From Jiulongibacter sp966250325 (GTDB lineage: Bacteria; Bacteroidota; Bacteroidia; Cytophagales; Spirosomataceae): 64,000 nt of DNA. Under the pieces are notes generated by a model. It saw nothing but the letters and a program-made list of their open reading frames with translations. It did no database searches and was not told where the DNA came from. The first letter of the stretch is position 1, and each line of letters opens with the position of its first letter. Made by a program: the position numbers and the translations under genes. Where the stretch lies: the NCBI GenBank assembly GCA_966250325.1, contig CBINGY010000002.1, positions 140,196 to 204,195 of the forward strand, given 5' to 3'. Of the stretch, positions 1-7,385 are shown piece by piece.

Positions 1-1198
1 CACCGCCCTCGGTACCTCTCCAGCTCATCACGGTGGCATTTGGTGATAGACCGCCCTCCAGTATTTCATCCCAGCCGATCAACTTGCGGCCTTTTGAGGT
101 TAGGAAACTGTCGATTCTTGAAAAAAAATAACATTGAAGACCGTGTTCATCACCAAGGCCTTTTTCCTTGATCAGATTCTGACAAAACTCAGAGGCTTTC
201 CAGGAATCTTTCGGGCATTCGTCACCGCCTATATGAATGTACTGTGAAGGGAATAAGGCCATTACTTCAGTGAGCACATCTTCAAGGAACGTAAATGTTT
301 TCTCATAGGGGCAAAAAACGTCTGTGGCCACACCCCACAAGGTACGCACCTCGTAGGGTCCGCCAGAGCAGCCCAGTTCAGGGTAGCTGGCCAATGCAGC
401 CACCGCATGGCCCGGCATTTCAATCTCGGGAATTACGTTAACATACCGGGAAGCTGCATAAGCCACTATTTCTTTGACTTCCTCTTGGGTATAAAATCCA
501 CCATACGGTTTTCCGTCAAATTTCTGATCGCTGTAATGACCCAGCATGGTTTCCTTTCTCCAGGCACCTACTTCGGTAAGTTTTGGGTATTTTTTGATCT
601 CAATACGCCATCCCTGATCTTCGGTAAGGTGCCAGTGAAACTGATTGAATTTATACATGGCGAGCAGGTCAATGTACTTTTTGACAAAGCTAACGGGCAT
701 CATGTGACGACCCACATCCAGCATGAGTCCTCTGTAACCAAACCGCGGCTCGTCTTCTATATCGCAGACGGGTAATGAATAACGGATGCCGTATTCGGCG
801 TCATCGCTGTAAATCTGATCTTCAAAAAGCTGAAGCAGCGTTTGGTATGCATAGAAAAGCCCTTTGCCCGTACCGGCTTGGAGCTCGGCCTTTTCGGTGT
901 CAATATGTATGCGGTAAGCTTCGCCCTTCAGCGAGTTATCCAAAGAAAAAATGATGGCATTTCTGTTGCCGGTTCGTTTCAGTTCTGGATTGAGATGGGA
1001 ACTGGTGGCGATTCGCTGCCGCATATTTTCTGCAATCGCAAGTACCTCTTTGGAATCTGAGGTGCTTACTACTGTGGTACTGCTGTTCAGTCTTAACGTT
1101 CCCTCACCCTTCATAAAGGAAACAGGTTTTGGGATGATATTCTGGGCGAAAACAGTAGTATTTATTAAAAGAATAAGGGCAACTAATTTGAATTTCAT
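1..1198 (-). CDS. Beta-N-acetylhexosaminidase (GH20), C-terminus cut by window edge
   Basis: Secreted glycoside hydrolase family 20 enzyme, expected to remove terminal GlcNAc/GalNAc from chitin fragments or glycans in the periplasm or outside the cell. Reading the minus strand from the ATG at 1198 gives a signal peptide (MKFKLVALILLINTTVFAQ), a GH20 N-terminal alpha/beta domain (about residues 20-145) and the TIM barrel. Barrel landmarks are RGLMLDVGRH, FHWHLTEDQGWR and the catalytic pair HIGGDE with Asp326-Glu327, the family's substrate-assisted acid pair. About 399 residues are visible and family members are usually longer, so the C-terminus lies beyond position 1. An AT-rich palindrome lies 60 bp upstream. 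The family call is secure; exact substrate is not visible. Confidence 0.95.
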   Translation of the reverse strand, partial: MKFKLVALILLINTTVFAQNIIPKPVSFMKGEGTLRLNSSTTVVSTSDSKEVLAIAENMRQRIATSSHLNPELKRTGNRNAIIFSLDNSLKGEAYRIHIDTEKAELQAGTGKGLFYAYQTLLQLFEDQIYSDDAEYGIRYSLPVCDIEDEPRFGYRGLMLDVGRHMMPVSFVKKYIDLLAMYKFNQFHWHLTEDQGWRIEIKKYPKLTEVGAWRKETMLGHYSDQKFDGKPYGGFYTQEEVKEIVAYAASRYVNVIPEIEMPGHAVAALASYPELGCSGGPYEVRTLWGVATDVFCPYEKTFTFLEDVLTEVMALFPSQYIHIGGDECPKDSWKASEFCQNLIKEKGLGDEHGLQCYFFSRIDSFLTSKGRKLIGWDEILEGGLSPNATVMSWRGTEGG

Positions 1199-1257
1199 AG
1201 GTATGAGTGAAGGCTGATTTGTACAAAAATACGCTTTTACATCAATCAGGGCAGACT

Positions 1258-1283
1258 TGATTATTAAAATATTTTAATAATCA
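1258..1283. promoter_or_regulatory. 26-bp perfect AT-rich palindrome upstream of the GH20 gene
   Basis: A perfect palindrome with 13-bp arms (left arm TGATTATTAAAAT) is centred between 1270 and 1271, about 60 bp upstream of the hexosaminidase start and 130 bp after the end of the previous gene. It contains almost no G/C and no adjacent T tract. That makes it a poor intrinsic terminator, and a dimeric-regulator operator is a reasonable alternative. Function is inferred only from symmetry and position. Confidence 0.45.
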
Positions 1284-1412
1284 GAATATGATCGGGTTTC
1301 GTAGTGTAATTTAACTCCGGGAACAAGTTTAAACCACGTTGACTTTTATAACATACCTAAATTAGGTAAGGTGCCATTTATTGAGTGAATCAAGCTCTGA
1401 TTCCGGGCAGAG

Positions 1413-1823
1413 TTAATCAGTGCTGTCCCTGATTTTTCTTTGAAAAAGCTCTGATCCAAAGATAAAAAGCATCATCACCGGTAACAGAATCATCCCGAAT
1501 CGGAAGGCCGCCCCTGTATGAGCATACATGCCGGTGTTGAACTTCAAAACCACCTGTACAAGAATCACCAGACTTAGCAGGAAACTTGCAATAAGAGCTG
1601 CCATTGCCCATTTTTTGCTCTTGTTTTTGCCGAAAAAGAAAGCAAGACCATAGCAAATACTCAAGGTAAGGAATACGGTCATCAAGGCCGTCGGGAAGTT
1701 TTTTATCATGCTGTATTTATAGATAAAAATACCGGCACGGCCCATAAAATTAGGATGAGCGATCATCCAGGCGTCTGCCACTCCCAGAATGGCCAGAAGA
1801 AGAAGGTTTGTGTATTTTGACAT
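1413..1823 (-). CDS. Small four-helix integral membrane protein, unknown function
   Basis: A 136-residue protein with about four hydrophobic segments (roughly residues 5-22, 45-65, 70-92 and 105-125), a short basic loop (KNKSKKW) between helices 2 and 3, and a charged C-terminus. No catalytic motif is recognisable. The start codon overlaps the stop of the SIMPL-domain gene by one base (TAATG), so the two are probably translationally coupled and form one transcript. Likely an inner-membrane protein; no family assignment is offered. Confidence 0.75.
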   Translation of the reverse strand: MSKYTNLLLLAILGVADAWMIAHPNFMGRAGIFIYKYSMIKNFPTALMTVFLTLSICYGLAFFFGKNKSKKWAMAALIASFLLSLVILVQVVLKFNTGMYAHTGAAFRFGMILLPVMMLFIFGSELFQRKIRDSTD

Positions 1824-2557
1824 TAGTCGATTGAATATTCAACGTGAATTACCACCCGAACTTTTTTGAAAATATCATTGGTAGAGGAGGCATACCCACC
1901 TTCACCCATGGCAGAAGCATCGCGGTCAACGATACTGAACAGGCCCTGACTGGCACTTTTCAGTTGCCCGAGATCCACATTGCCATCCTTGGTGAATTCT
2001 TCAGCTGCCTGACGGGCATTGGCGGTAGCCTCTGAAAGCATTTCTGGCTTAATGCTGTTCAATCCGGTGAAAAGATATTGAACCGCCGGGGTATATCCGT
2101 TACCCGAAGAAATATTGATTCCGATCTTCAGTAGTTCGTCGGTTCTTCTGCTCAGTTCCTGAATCTTTTGAACATCAGCCGAACGAACCTGAAGACTATT
2201 CTGAACCAGATACCGGTAATTTCCTACATAGCTTCCATACGCCTGAGCTTCTTTATCGGTGACGTTCAGATCCAGCTGAATGATTTCCTCTTTTTTGACA
2301 CCGTTTTTGAGTAGAAAATCGGTCACTTGTTTTTTAGAGGCCTCCAACTGACGGCTTCCCTCGAGCAAATCATTGACAGAAGCTTCTGTTTTGATCGTCC
2401 AGACCGCCTGATCGGCCATCACTTCCCTTTCGGCAAGTCCTTTAACTGAGATGCTGCGGTCTTCTTTGCGGAAACGTTGAATACCATAGGCAATGAATAA
2501 TCCGTGAAGAACGAGGGCAATCAAAGCACCTATGCCTAGTTTATATCGAGTTTGCAT
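1823..2557 (-). CDS. SIMPL (DUF541/YggE-like) domain protein
   Basis: A 244-residue protein with one N-terminal transmembrane anchor (residues 7-26) and an extracytoplasmic SIMPL/DUF541 domain. The domain is recognised by the strand ISVKGLAEREVMADQAVW, the stretch of helices with KKQVTDFLLKNGVKKEEI, and the C-terminal strand KVRVVIHVEYSID. Family members (YggE, BP26) are periplasmic or membrane-anchored, form oligomeric rings and are linked to oxidative-stress tolerance, but their biochemical role is unsettled. First gene of a two-gene operon with the small membrane protein that follows. Confidence 0.88.
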   Translation of the reverse strand: MQTRYKLGIGALIALVLHGLFIAYGIQRFRKEDRSISVKGLAEREVMADQAVWTIKTEASVNDLLEGSRQLEASKKQVTDFLLKNGVKKEEIIQLDLNVTDKEAQAYGSYVGNYRYLVQNSLQVRSADVQKIQELSRRTDELLKIGINISSGNGYTPAVQYLFTGLNSIKPEMLSEATANARQAAEEFTKDGNVDLGQLKSASQGLFSIVDRDASAMGEGGYASSTNDIFKKVRVVIHVEYSID

Positions 2558-2706
2558 TCGTGAAGTCGAAAGTTTTCAAATTGTATCCCGAAGATAACGC
2601 AATTTCTCATAGTCTGATATGTGTGGAACTGATTCAAAATTTGAATACCCAAAATGGATAATAAAGGATGTAGAAAGTTTACTCAAAAAGATAATAATTG
2701 TTGCAA

Positions 2707-2742
2707 TTTGTTTACGAAAATGGTAAACTATTTGTATATTTG
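2707..2742 (+). promoter_or_regulatory. Putative promoter with overlapping inverted-repeat operator for the GNAT/HTH pair
   Basis: GTTTAC (2710-2715) and GTAAAC (2723-2728) form a perfect inverted repeat with a 7-nt spacer. Just downstream lies TATATTTG (2735-2742), an exact match to the Bacteroidota -7 consensus TAnnTTTG. A TTTG at 2707-2710 could serve as the -33 element, but the 24-nt spacing is longer than usual. The repeat falls between the two elements, as expected for an autorepressed operon. The ATG at 2746 lies only 3 nt after the -7 box, so the mRNA would be leaderless or nearly so. Confidence 0.55.
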
Positions 2743-2745
2743 ACT

Positions 2746-3213
2746 ATGAAAATCATTGAAAGTAAAACCCGAATTGGTCGCAAAATTGAGATCATTCCGG
2801 TTAAAGATGATGATTATTCAAAAATTACTGAAGACCGGTATTGGTTTAAGTGGAAAGAAGAAAAAGGTTACAGCGTCTTTAAGCTTCAGATAAAAGGCAC
2901 TGATGACATCCTAGGATTAATTTCTCTCAACATCATTCCTCAGGAATCACGCGTTGAAATCCGGCTCTTGGCGGTATCCAAGGAAAACAGAGGCTCAGAA
3001 AAAATATTCGAAGAAATCGCAGGCAACCTAATCGCCTTTGCCAGTATTCAAGCGATCAGGCAATTCGGAGAAATGGCCTGTATTTCTCTCATACCAAAAA
3101 CAGAGCTGATTGCTCACTACAAACAAGAATATGGCATGTTAGAAGCAGGTAAAAGCTTGTTTCTGGACGGGAAAGAGTTAATAACATTAATAAGCAAATA
3201 CGATTATGACTAA
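2746..3213 (+). CDS. GNAT-like protein, candidate toxin of a two-gene module
   Basis: A 155-residue protein with an alternating strand/helix pattern resembling a GNAT acetyltransferase fold: strands around DILGLISLNIIP and RVEIRLLAVSKENRG, a helix, then a late strand ACISLIPK and the segment HYKQEYGML resembling the terminal GNAT motif. The acetyl-CoA loop is degenerate (ENRGSEK instead of Q/RxxGxG/A). An in-frame TTG at 2698 would add 16 residues, but the ATG at 2746 is preferred because the promoter/operator covers the upstream codons. It overlaps the following HTH gene by 8 nt. The AT-rich composition and isolated position suggest acquisition. GNAT assignment is an inference from pattern, not a firm family hit. 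Confidence 0.5.
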   Translation: MKIIESKTRIGRKIEIIPVKDDDYSKITEDRYWFKWKEEKGYSVFKLQIKGTDDILGLISLNIIPQESRVEIRLLAVSKENRGSEKIFEEIAGNLIAFASIQAIRQFGEMACISLIPKTELIAHYKQEYGMLEAGKSLFLDGKELITLISKYDYD

Positions 3214-3736
3214 GAAAAGTGGGGAAGCGAATTTTAAGTATTTGATTGATTCTAGAAATCTATCTGAGAAAGAGAGACGTGAAATAAGCGATTCTCTCAC
3301 TAGAGCCAGAGAAAAACGTTTTCTGGAACGAGGTGAAAATGAGAAAAAAGCGGCCAGATTATTACAGCTCAAATATCAGATGGAAGAGTATCTAAGTAGC
3401 TCCGAAATCGTACGGGAAGCTCAGTTTCCTAAGTTTTTGGGAATCTATATTGATACTCTGTATGACAAAAGAAAAAATTTTGCCCATGATTTGAGCGTGA
3501 CACCTGTTTTACTGAGTCATGTCTTAAACGAACACAGAGAACCTCAGGAGTCTTTTCTTCAAAGGTTAATAGTACACTCTTCAAATTCCTATAAATCAAT
3601 AGGGGATTTTGACATTCAATTATGGCCCAAAGTGTATTATCAAGATAAAATTCACCAATTCATCGCCTCAAAAAACAAGTGGCAAAAAGAAGAGGAGAGA
3701 TTTGTACAGGGTAAAGAACTTGATTTAGTGGGGTGA
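3206..3736 (+). CDS. Helix-turn-helix protein, candidate antitoxin/autorepressor
   Basis: A 176-residue protein with a highly charged, coiled-coil-prone N-terminal half (about residues 15-65) and a C-terminal Xre/HigA-like helix-turn-helix near residues 85-125 (LGIYIDTLYDKRKNFAHDL followed by VTPVLLSHVLNEHRE). Its start codon lies inside the preceding GNAT-like gene. The gene order (candidate toxin first, HTH antitoxin second), overlap and an inverted repeat at the promoter resemble HigBA-type modules. It could instead be a non-TA transcriptional regulator. No further domain is recognised in the N-terminal part. Confidence 0.6.
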   Translation: MTKKSGEANFKYLIDSRNLSEKERREISDSLTRAREKRFLERGENEKKAARLLQLKYQMEEYLSSSEIVREAQFPKFLGIYIDTLYDKRKNFAHDLSVTPVLLSHVLNEHREPQESFLQRLIVHSSNSYKSIGDFDIQLWPKVYYQDKIHQFIASKNKWQKEEERFVQGKELDLVG

Positions 3737-3787
3737 TTCCAGTCTGTGGCGTTCGTATTAATAAAAACAATCACATTTAATATCCTA

Positions 3788-4048
3788 ATGTTCCTCTCTA
3801 TTTCTGACACCCTAATCAATCTTGGGATGGCCATTCTACCTTATTCTTTTGGATTCTACTTACCAGTTAGATTTCTGGAATTTGTTTGGCAAAAAGGGTA
3901 TACCAAACTAGTCAAAGGAATTTGGTATTTCTGCTTAGGGATGACCTATGTTATCGGAAGCCCAGACAGTGACACTATTGTAATGTATATCTGTTTTATT
4001 GAAGCCATTGACCTGTTTTTTGCTCAATTGGAATCAAAAAAGAAATAA
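3788..4048 (+). CDS. Small hydrophobic membrane protein, unknown
   Basis: An 86-residue protein from the ATG at 3788 (an in-frame GTG at 3746 would give 100 residues). It has about three hydrophobic segments, with sequences such as MAILPYSFGFYLPV and GIWYFCLGMTYVIG, and ends in a charged KKK tail. It lies 51 bp after the HTH gene, in the same orientation and the same AT-rich patch, so it may be co-transcribed with the putative toxin-antitoxin pair. No family recognised. Confidence 0.5.
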   Translation: MFLSISDTLINLGMAILPYSFGFYLPVRFLEFVWQKGYTKLVKGIWYFCLGMTYVIGSPDSDTIVMYICFIEAIDLFFAQLESKKK

Positions 4049-4588
4049 TTAATCATATTGAAAGCATAACATCTGCATGGGCTTTTTAATATGCAATCTA
4101 AATACCAAATCATGAATTACCTCACTTTTCAAAACCTCAATAATGTTATAATCACTTTCTGAAAACCTTTCCGGTCAACTTCGAAGTAAATTTTTCCATC
4201 CCTGGTAATGTTTTCTGACTCCTAAATTTTCCAAGTCTGGCAAAATCTGAGTGTTTCTAGAAGCATTCAATTCTTTCGAAGCCTCAATACTCCCATAAAC
4301 CCCATTTTTCAAACCTGAAAGATAGCCAGACCCAAAGCAGAGGTATCGGGATTTTATAGCTGGTTAACAGGCACAGCCGGTAAATCCACAGAAGCCTCAT
4401 TGCAGTTTCCAGTTCATCAGGCCAGTCATGTATTGAATGAAGATCCTTCAAAAAAATCCACCTCGCTGGGCTCGAATTCCTCAATACTAATTATAGCTAT
4501 TTTTGAATTTATCAACGGTTGCAAGCTAGGATTTAACTGTACAATACATTCTTTTCCCCTATTTTTACTTTCATCTCAACCCTTCCAA
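4049..4588. other. 540-bp AT-rich stretch without a supported gene
   Basis: The stretch is visibly more AT-rich than the flanking coding regions and carries no convincing gene. A minus-strand open frame at 4284-4484 lacks a recognisable motif. The reading frame of the following lipoprotein gene stays open upstream to about 4400, but the lipoprotein signal fixes the true start at 4589. It probably contains the promoter of that gene and may be decayed accessory DNA. Confidence 0.5.
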
Positions 4589-6109
4589 ATGATCCAAAGA
4601 TTCTTTCTCTCTATTACCTGTTTCCTATTTCTTCAGGCTTGTAATACACCGGCAAGTGAAAAAGAAGAGGTAATTTCCGATGCCAAACCCCGCACCATAG
4701 TCACTACTGACGGTGAAATAGATGATGTGGACTCATTCATACGAATGCTCCTTTATGCCAATGAATTTGATATTCAGGGTCTGGTAATCAGCAGCTCCAT
4801 GTGGCATTACAAAGGCGACGACAAAGGCACCCTGTTTACTTCAGAAATGGAAATGACCAAAAAAATGTATGGTGCCATACCCAGCCTTCGCTGGCCGGGA
4901 ACAGAATGGATGAATCCGCTGCTGAATGCTTATGAGGAGGTCTATCCAAAGCTCAGTCAGCATGCCGAAGGTTTCCCAACGGCAGATCATTTAAGAAGTC
5001 TGGTTAAAGTAGGTAACATCGATTTTGAAGGTGAAATGGAAAAGGATACCGAGGGTTCAGATTTCATCAAAGCCAGTCTGCTGGATGACCGAACAGAACC
5101 GCTTTATCTGCAGGTTTGGGGTGGCACCAATACCATTGCCCGGGCTTTAAAGTCCATAGAAGATGAATATAAAAACTCCGCTGAGTGGGAGGCTATTTAT
5201 CAAAAAATATGTGACAAAGCCATTATCTACGCCATTCTGGATCAGGATGCCACCTATCGGAAGTATATAGCTCCAAACTGGCCTGACATAAAGATGTATT
5301 ACAATGCAAGTCAATTCTGGTGCTTTGCCTATGCATGGAAAAGAGCTGTTCCTGAGTCGGAGCATTACCTGTTTGAAGGGGAGTTTATGGGGAATGAGAT
5401 CATCAATAATCATGGCCCGCTTCTTAAACAATACTACAGCTATGGCGATGGCCAGAAGCAGCAGGGAGATGATGAACACATTCATGGTGACCTGTCAAAA
5501 ATAAAAAACGGACAATGGGGGAGTTTTCAGCAATATGACTTTATCTCAGAAGGAGATTCACCGGCTTATTTGCATCTGATTGATGTGGGACTGGATAACC
5601 TAAGCAATCCTCAATGGGGCGGATGGGGCGGCCGCCTGGTTCAGTCAAAAGAACAACCAAACCGCTGGGAAGATGGTAAGGATGCTAGCGATTACAATCC
5701 CTTTACCCAGCAAATGGACGCCACGTATCCGCAAATCAGATGGGTGGACGCCATACAAAATGATTTTGCCGCCCGGGCAGACTGGTGTATCATGGATTAC
5801 AAAGACGCCAATCATCCGCCGGTGGTAAAGACAAAAGGTGCTCATAAACTTACCGCAAAACCAGGTGATAAACTTACGTTGGAAATAGAAACTACCGATC
5901 CCGATGGCGACAAGCTAAGTACGAAATTCTGGATTTATAAGGAAGTGGGGACTTACACTGCCTTGGCCGAACTGAGTCCTGAAGGCGACAAAGTCCATCT
6001 GACTTTACCATCTGCAGGAAAAGGCTCACTCCATGTAATTGCCGAAGTCACAGACAATGGTGTTCATCCCATGACGCGGTACCAGCGGTTTGTGGTGGAG
6101 GTGGAATAG
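4589..6109 (+). CDS. DUF1593 / Sde0182-type nucleoside-hydrolase-like lipoprotein
   Basis: A 506-residue protein starting MIQRFFLSITCFLFLQAC, a lipoprotein signal with lipobox LQAC. The N-terminal half is the nucleoside-hydrolase-like domain of the DUF1593 family (RTIVTTDGEIDDVDSFIRML near residues 35-55, with the DGEIDDVDS acid cluster typical of Ca-binding in nucleoside hydrolases; LQVWGGTNTIARAL near 170). The C-terminal ~90 residues form an Ig-like domain matching the Sde0182 C-terminal module (LTLEIETTDPDGDKLSTKFWIYKE). Named after a Saccharophagus cellulose-binding protein; the reaction is not established. The ATG at 4589 is chosen because it begins the signal peptide. Confidence 0.87.
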   Translation: MIQRFFLSITCFLFLQACNTPASEKEEVISDAKPRTIVTTDGEIDDVDSFIRMLLYANEFDIQGLVISSSMWHYKGDDKGTLFTSEMEMTKKMYGAIPSLRWPGTEWMNPLLNAYEEVYPKLSQHAEGFPTADHLRSLVKVGNIDFEGEMEKDTEGSDFIKASLLDDRTEPLYLQVWGGTNTIARALKSIEDEYKNSAEWEAIYQKICDKAIIYAILDQDATYRKYIAPNWPDIKMYYNASQFWCFAYAWKRAVPESEHYLFEGEFMGNEIINNHGPLLKQYYSYGDGQKQQGDDEHIHGDLSKIKNGQWGSFQQYDFISEGDSPAYLHLIDVGLDNLSNPQWGGWGGRLVQSKEQPNRWEDGKDASDYNPFTQQMDATYPQIRWVDAIQNDFAARADWCIMDYKDANHPPVVKTKGAHKLTAKPGDKLTLEIETTDPDGDKLSTKFWIYKEVGTYTALAELSPEGDKVHLTLPSAGKGSLHVIAEVTDNGVHPMTRYQRFVVEVE

Positions 6110-6226
6110 TTGTCTGGATTAAATGGAATTCGCGACCCTACTTTCGTCGAATAAAACCAGTTCATTGTAGACAGGAGTAATTGATAATCAAATGCTTTTA
6201 CGCACCTTTATAAAAACCCTGCTGCA

Positions 6227-7300
6227 ATGAAAAAACTCCTTCTCTTTCTGCTGTTTGTCAATTCGGCTTATGCACAAAGCGGTCATTATTTATATGTAGC
6301 TACGCCTGGTATCCGTAATTATCTGGGATATGGAGGCCATGGAATCGTAGTTTTTGATATCGATAATAATCACCGGTTTGTAAAGCGTATTCCAACTCAG
6401 GGTTTCAAAGCATCCGGAGAGCCCTCTAATGTTAAGGGAGTAGCTGTGAGTAAGCAACTTAACTCCATTTTCATCAGCACTTTAGAAGGATTACAGCGAA
6501 TAGATATTGCTACCGAAAAGCTAGTTTGGGAAATCCCTTTTGAAGGTGGCTGTGACCGGATGGCCATCACTCCTGACGGAAAAACCATGTACCTGCCTTC
6601 TCTCGAAAAAGACTTCTGGAATGTGGTGGATTGCGAAACCGGAAAAATCATCAGTAAAATTCCGGTACATCAAAGAGCTCACAATACCGTAATCGGCTTC
6701 AGTGGCAAACATGCATATATGGCAGATATTGCATCACCCTTCCTGCATATGGCCGATACCAAAACACATAAGATAGTCTCTACTGTAGGGCCATTTAGTG
6801 CAGGCGTGAGGCCTTTCACTGTAAACGGCAAAGAGACGCTGGCCTTTGTAAACGTCAATGAATTGCTCGGTTTTGAGGTAGGTGATATTAAGACTGGTAA
6901 AGTTCTGGCCTCTGTCCCGGTTTTGGGCTGGGATAAGGGTCCTGTGAGAAGGCACGGAAACCCAAGCCACGGCATAGCTCTTACACCCGATGAAAAGGAA
7001 GTTTGGGTGGCAGATGGCCACAATATGCGGATTCACGTCTTCAGTGCCACACCACCTTATCAGCAGCAAACCAGCATTCCGGTATCAGATATGCCTGGAT
7101 GGATAACCTTCTCGATAGATGGAAAATATGTGTATCCTTCAAGCGGAGAGGTCATTGACCCCAAAACGCGTGAGGTAATCACCCTATTGAAAGACGAATT
7201 TCACAATACCGTTTCCAGTGAAAAGATGGTGGAGTTATTTCTCAAAGATGGCAAAATTACCAATGCCGGTGATCAATTTGGATTGGGCAGAGTGCGGTAA
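6227..7300 (+). CDS. Secreted YncE-like beta-propeller protein
   Basis: A 357-residue protein with a signal peptide ending at AYAQ. Repeated propeller blades follow, each with a strand such as GIVVFDIDNNHRFV, LQRIDIATEKLVWEIP, WNVVDCETGKIISKIP or MADTKTHKIVSTV. The motifs DRMAITPDGKTMYLPS and GIALTPDEKEVWVADGHN are characteristic of the YVTN/lactonase-like superfamily. It is probably a periplasmic or extracellular binding protein or a lactonase-like enzyme; no catalytic residues can be assigned with confidence. It follows the DUF1593 lipoprotein by 117 bp in the same direction. Confidence 0.8.
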   Translation: MKKLLLFLLFVNSAYAQSGHYLYVATPGIRNYLGYGGHGIVVFDIDNNHRFVKRIPTQGFKASGEPSNVKGVAVSKQLNSIFISTLEGLQRIDIATEKLVWEIPFEGGCDRMAITPDGKTMYLPSLEKDFWNVVDCETGKIISKIPVHQRAHNTVIGFSGKHAYMADIASPFLHMADTKTHKIVSTVGPFSAGVRPFTVNGKETLAFVNVNELLGFEVGDIKTGKVLASVPVLGWDKGPVRRHGNPSHGIALTPDEKEVWVADGHNMRIHVFSATPPYQQQTSIPVSDMPGWITFSIDGKYVYPSSGEVIDPKTREVITLLKDEFHNTVSSEKMVELFLKDGKITNAGDQFGLGRVR

Positions 7301-7385
7301 ATCATCCGGGCAAAAGGATTTGTTCTGAAAAAATCAAAAAACAAATCCACAACAAACGATTTCGGTGGTAAGACTTTGATCCTGA

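Noticed and set aside
407..1217. Three plus-strand open frames of 72-122 codons
   Set aside because: They lie antisense to the clearly coding GH20 gene and have no recognisable product.
4284..4484. Minus-strand 66-codon frame in the AT-rich gap
   Set aside because: No motif, no start-site support and partly opposite the frame leading to the lipoprotein gene; a transposase remnant was considered but could not be supported.
5147..5485. Minus-strand 112-codon frame with a hydrophobic N-terminus
   Set aside because: Antisense to the nucleoside-hydrolase-like domain of the DUF1593 protein; composition reflects the complementary strand.
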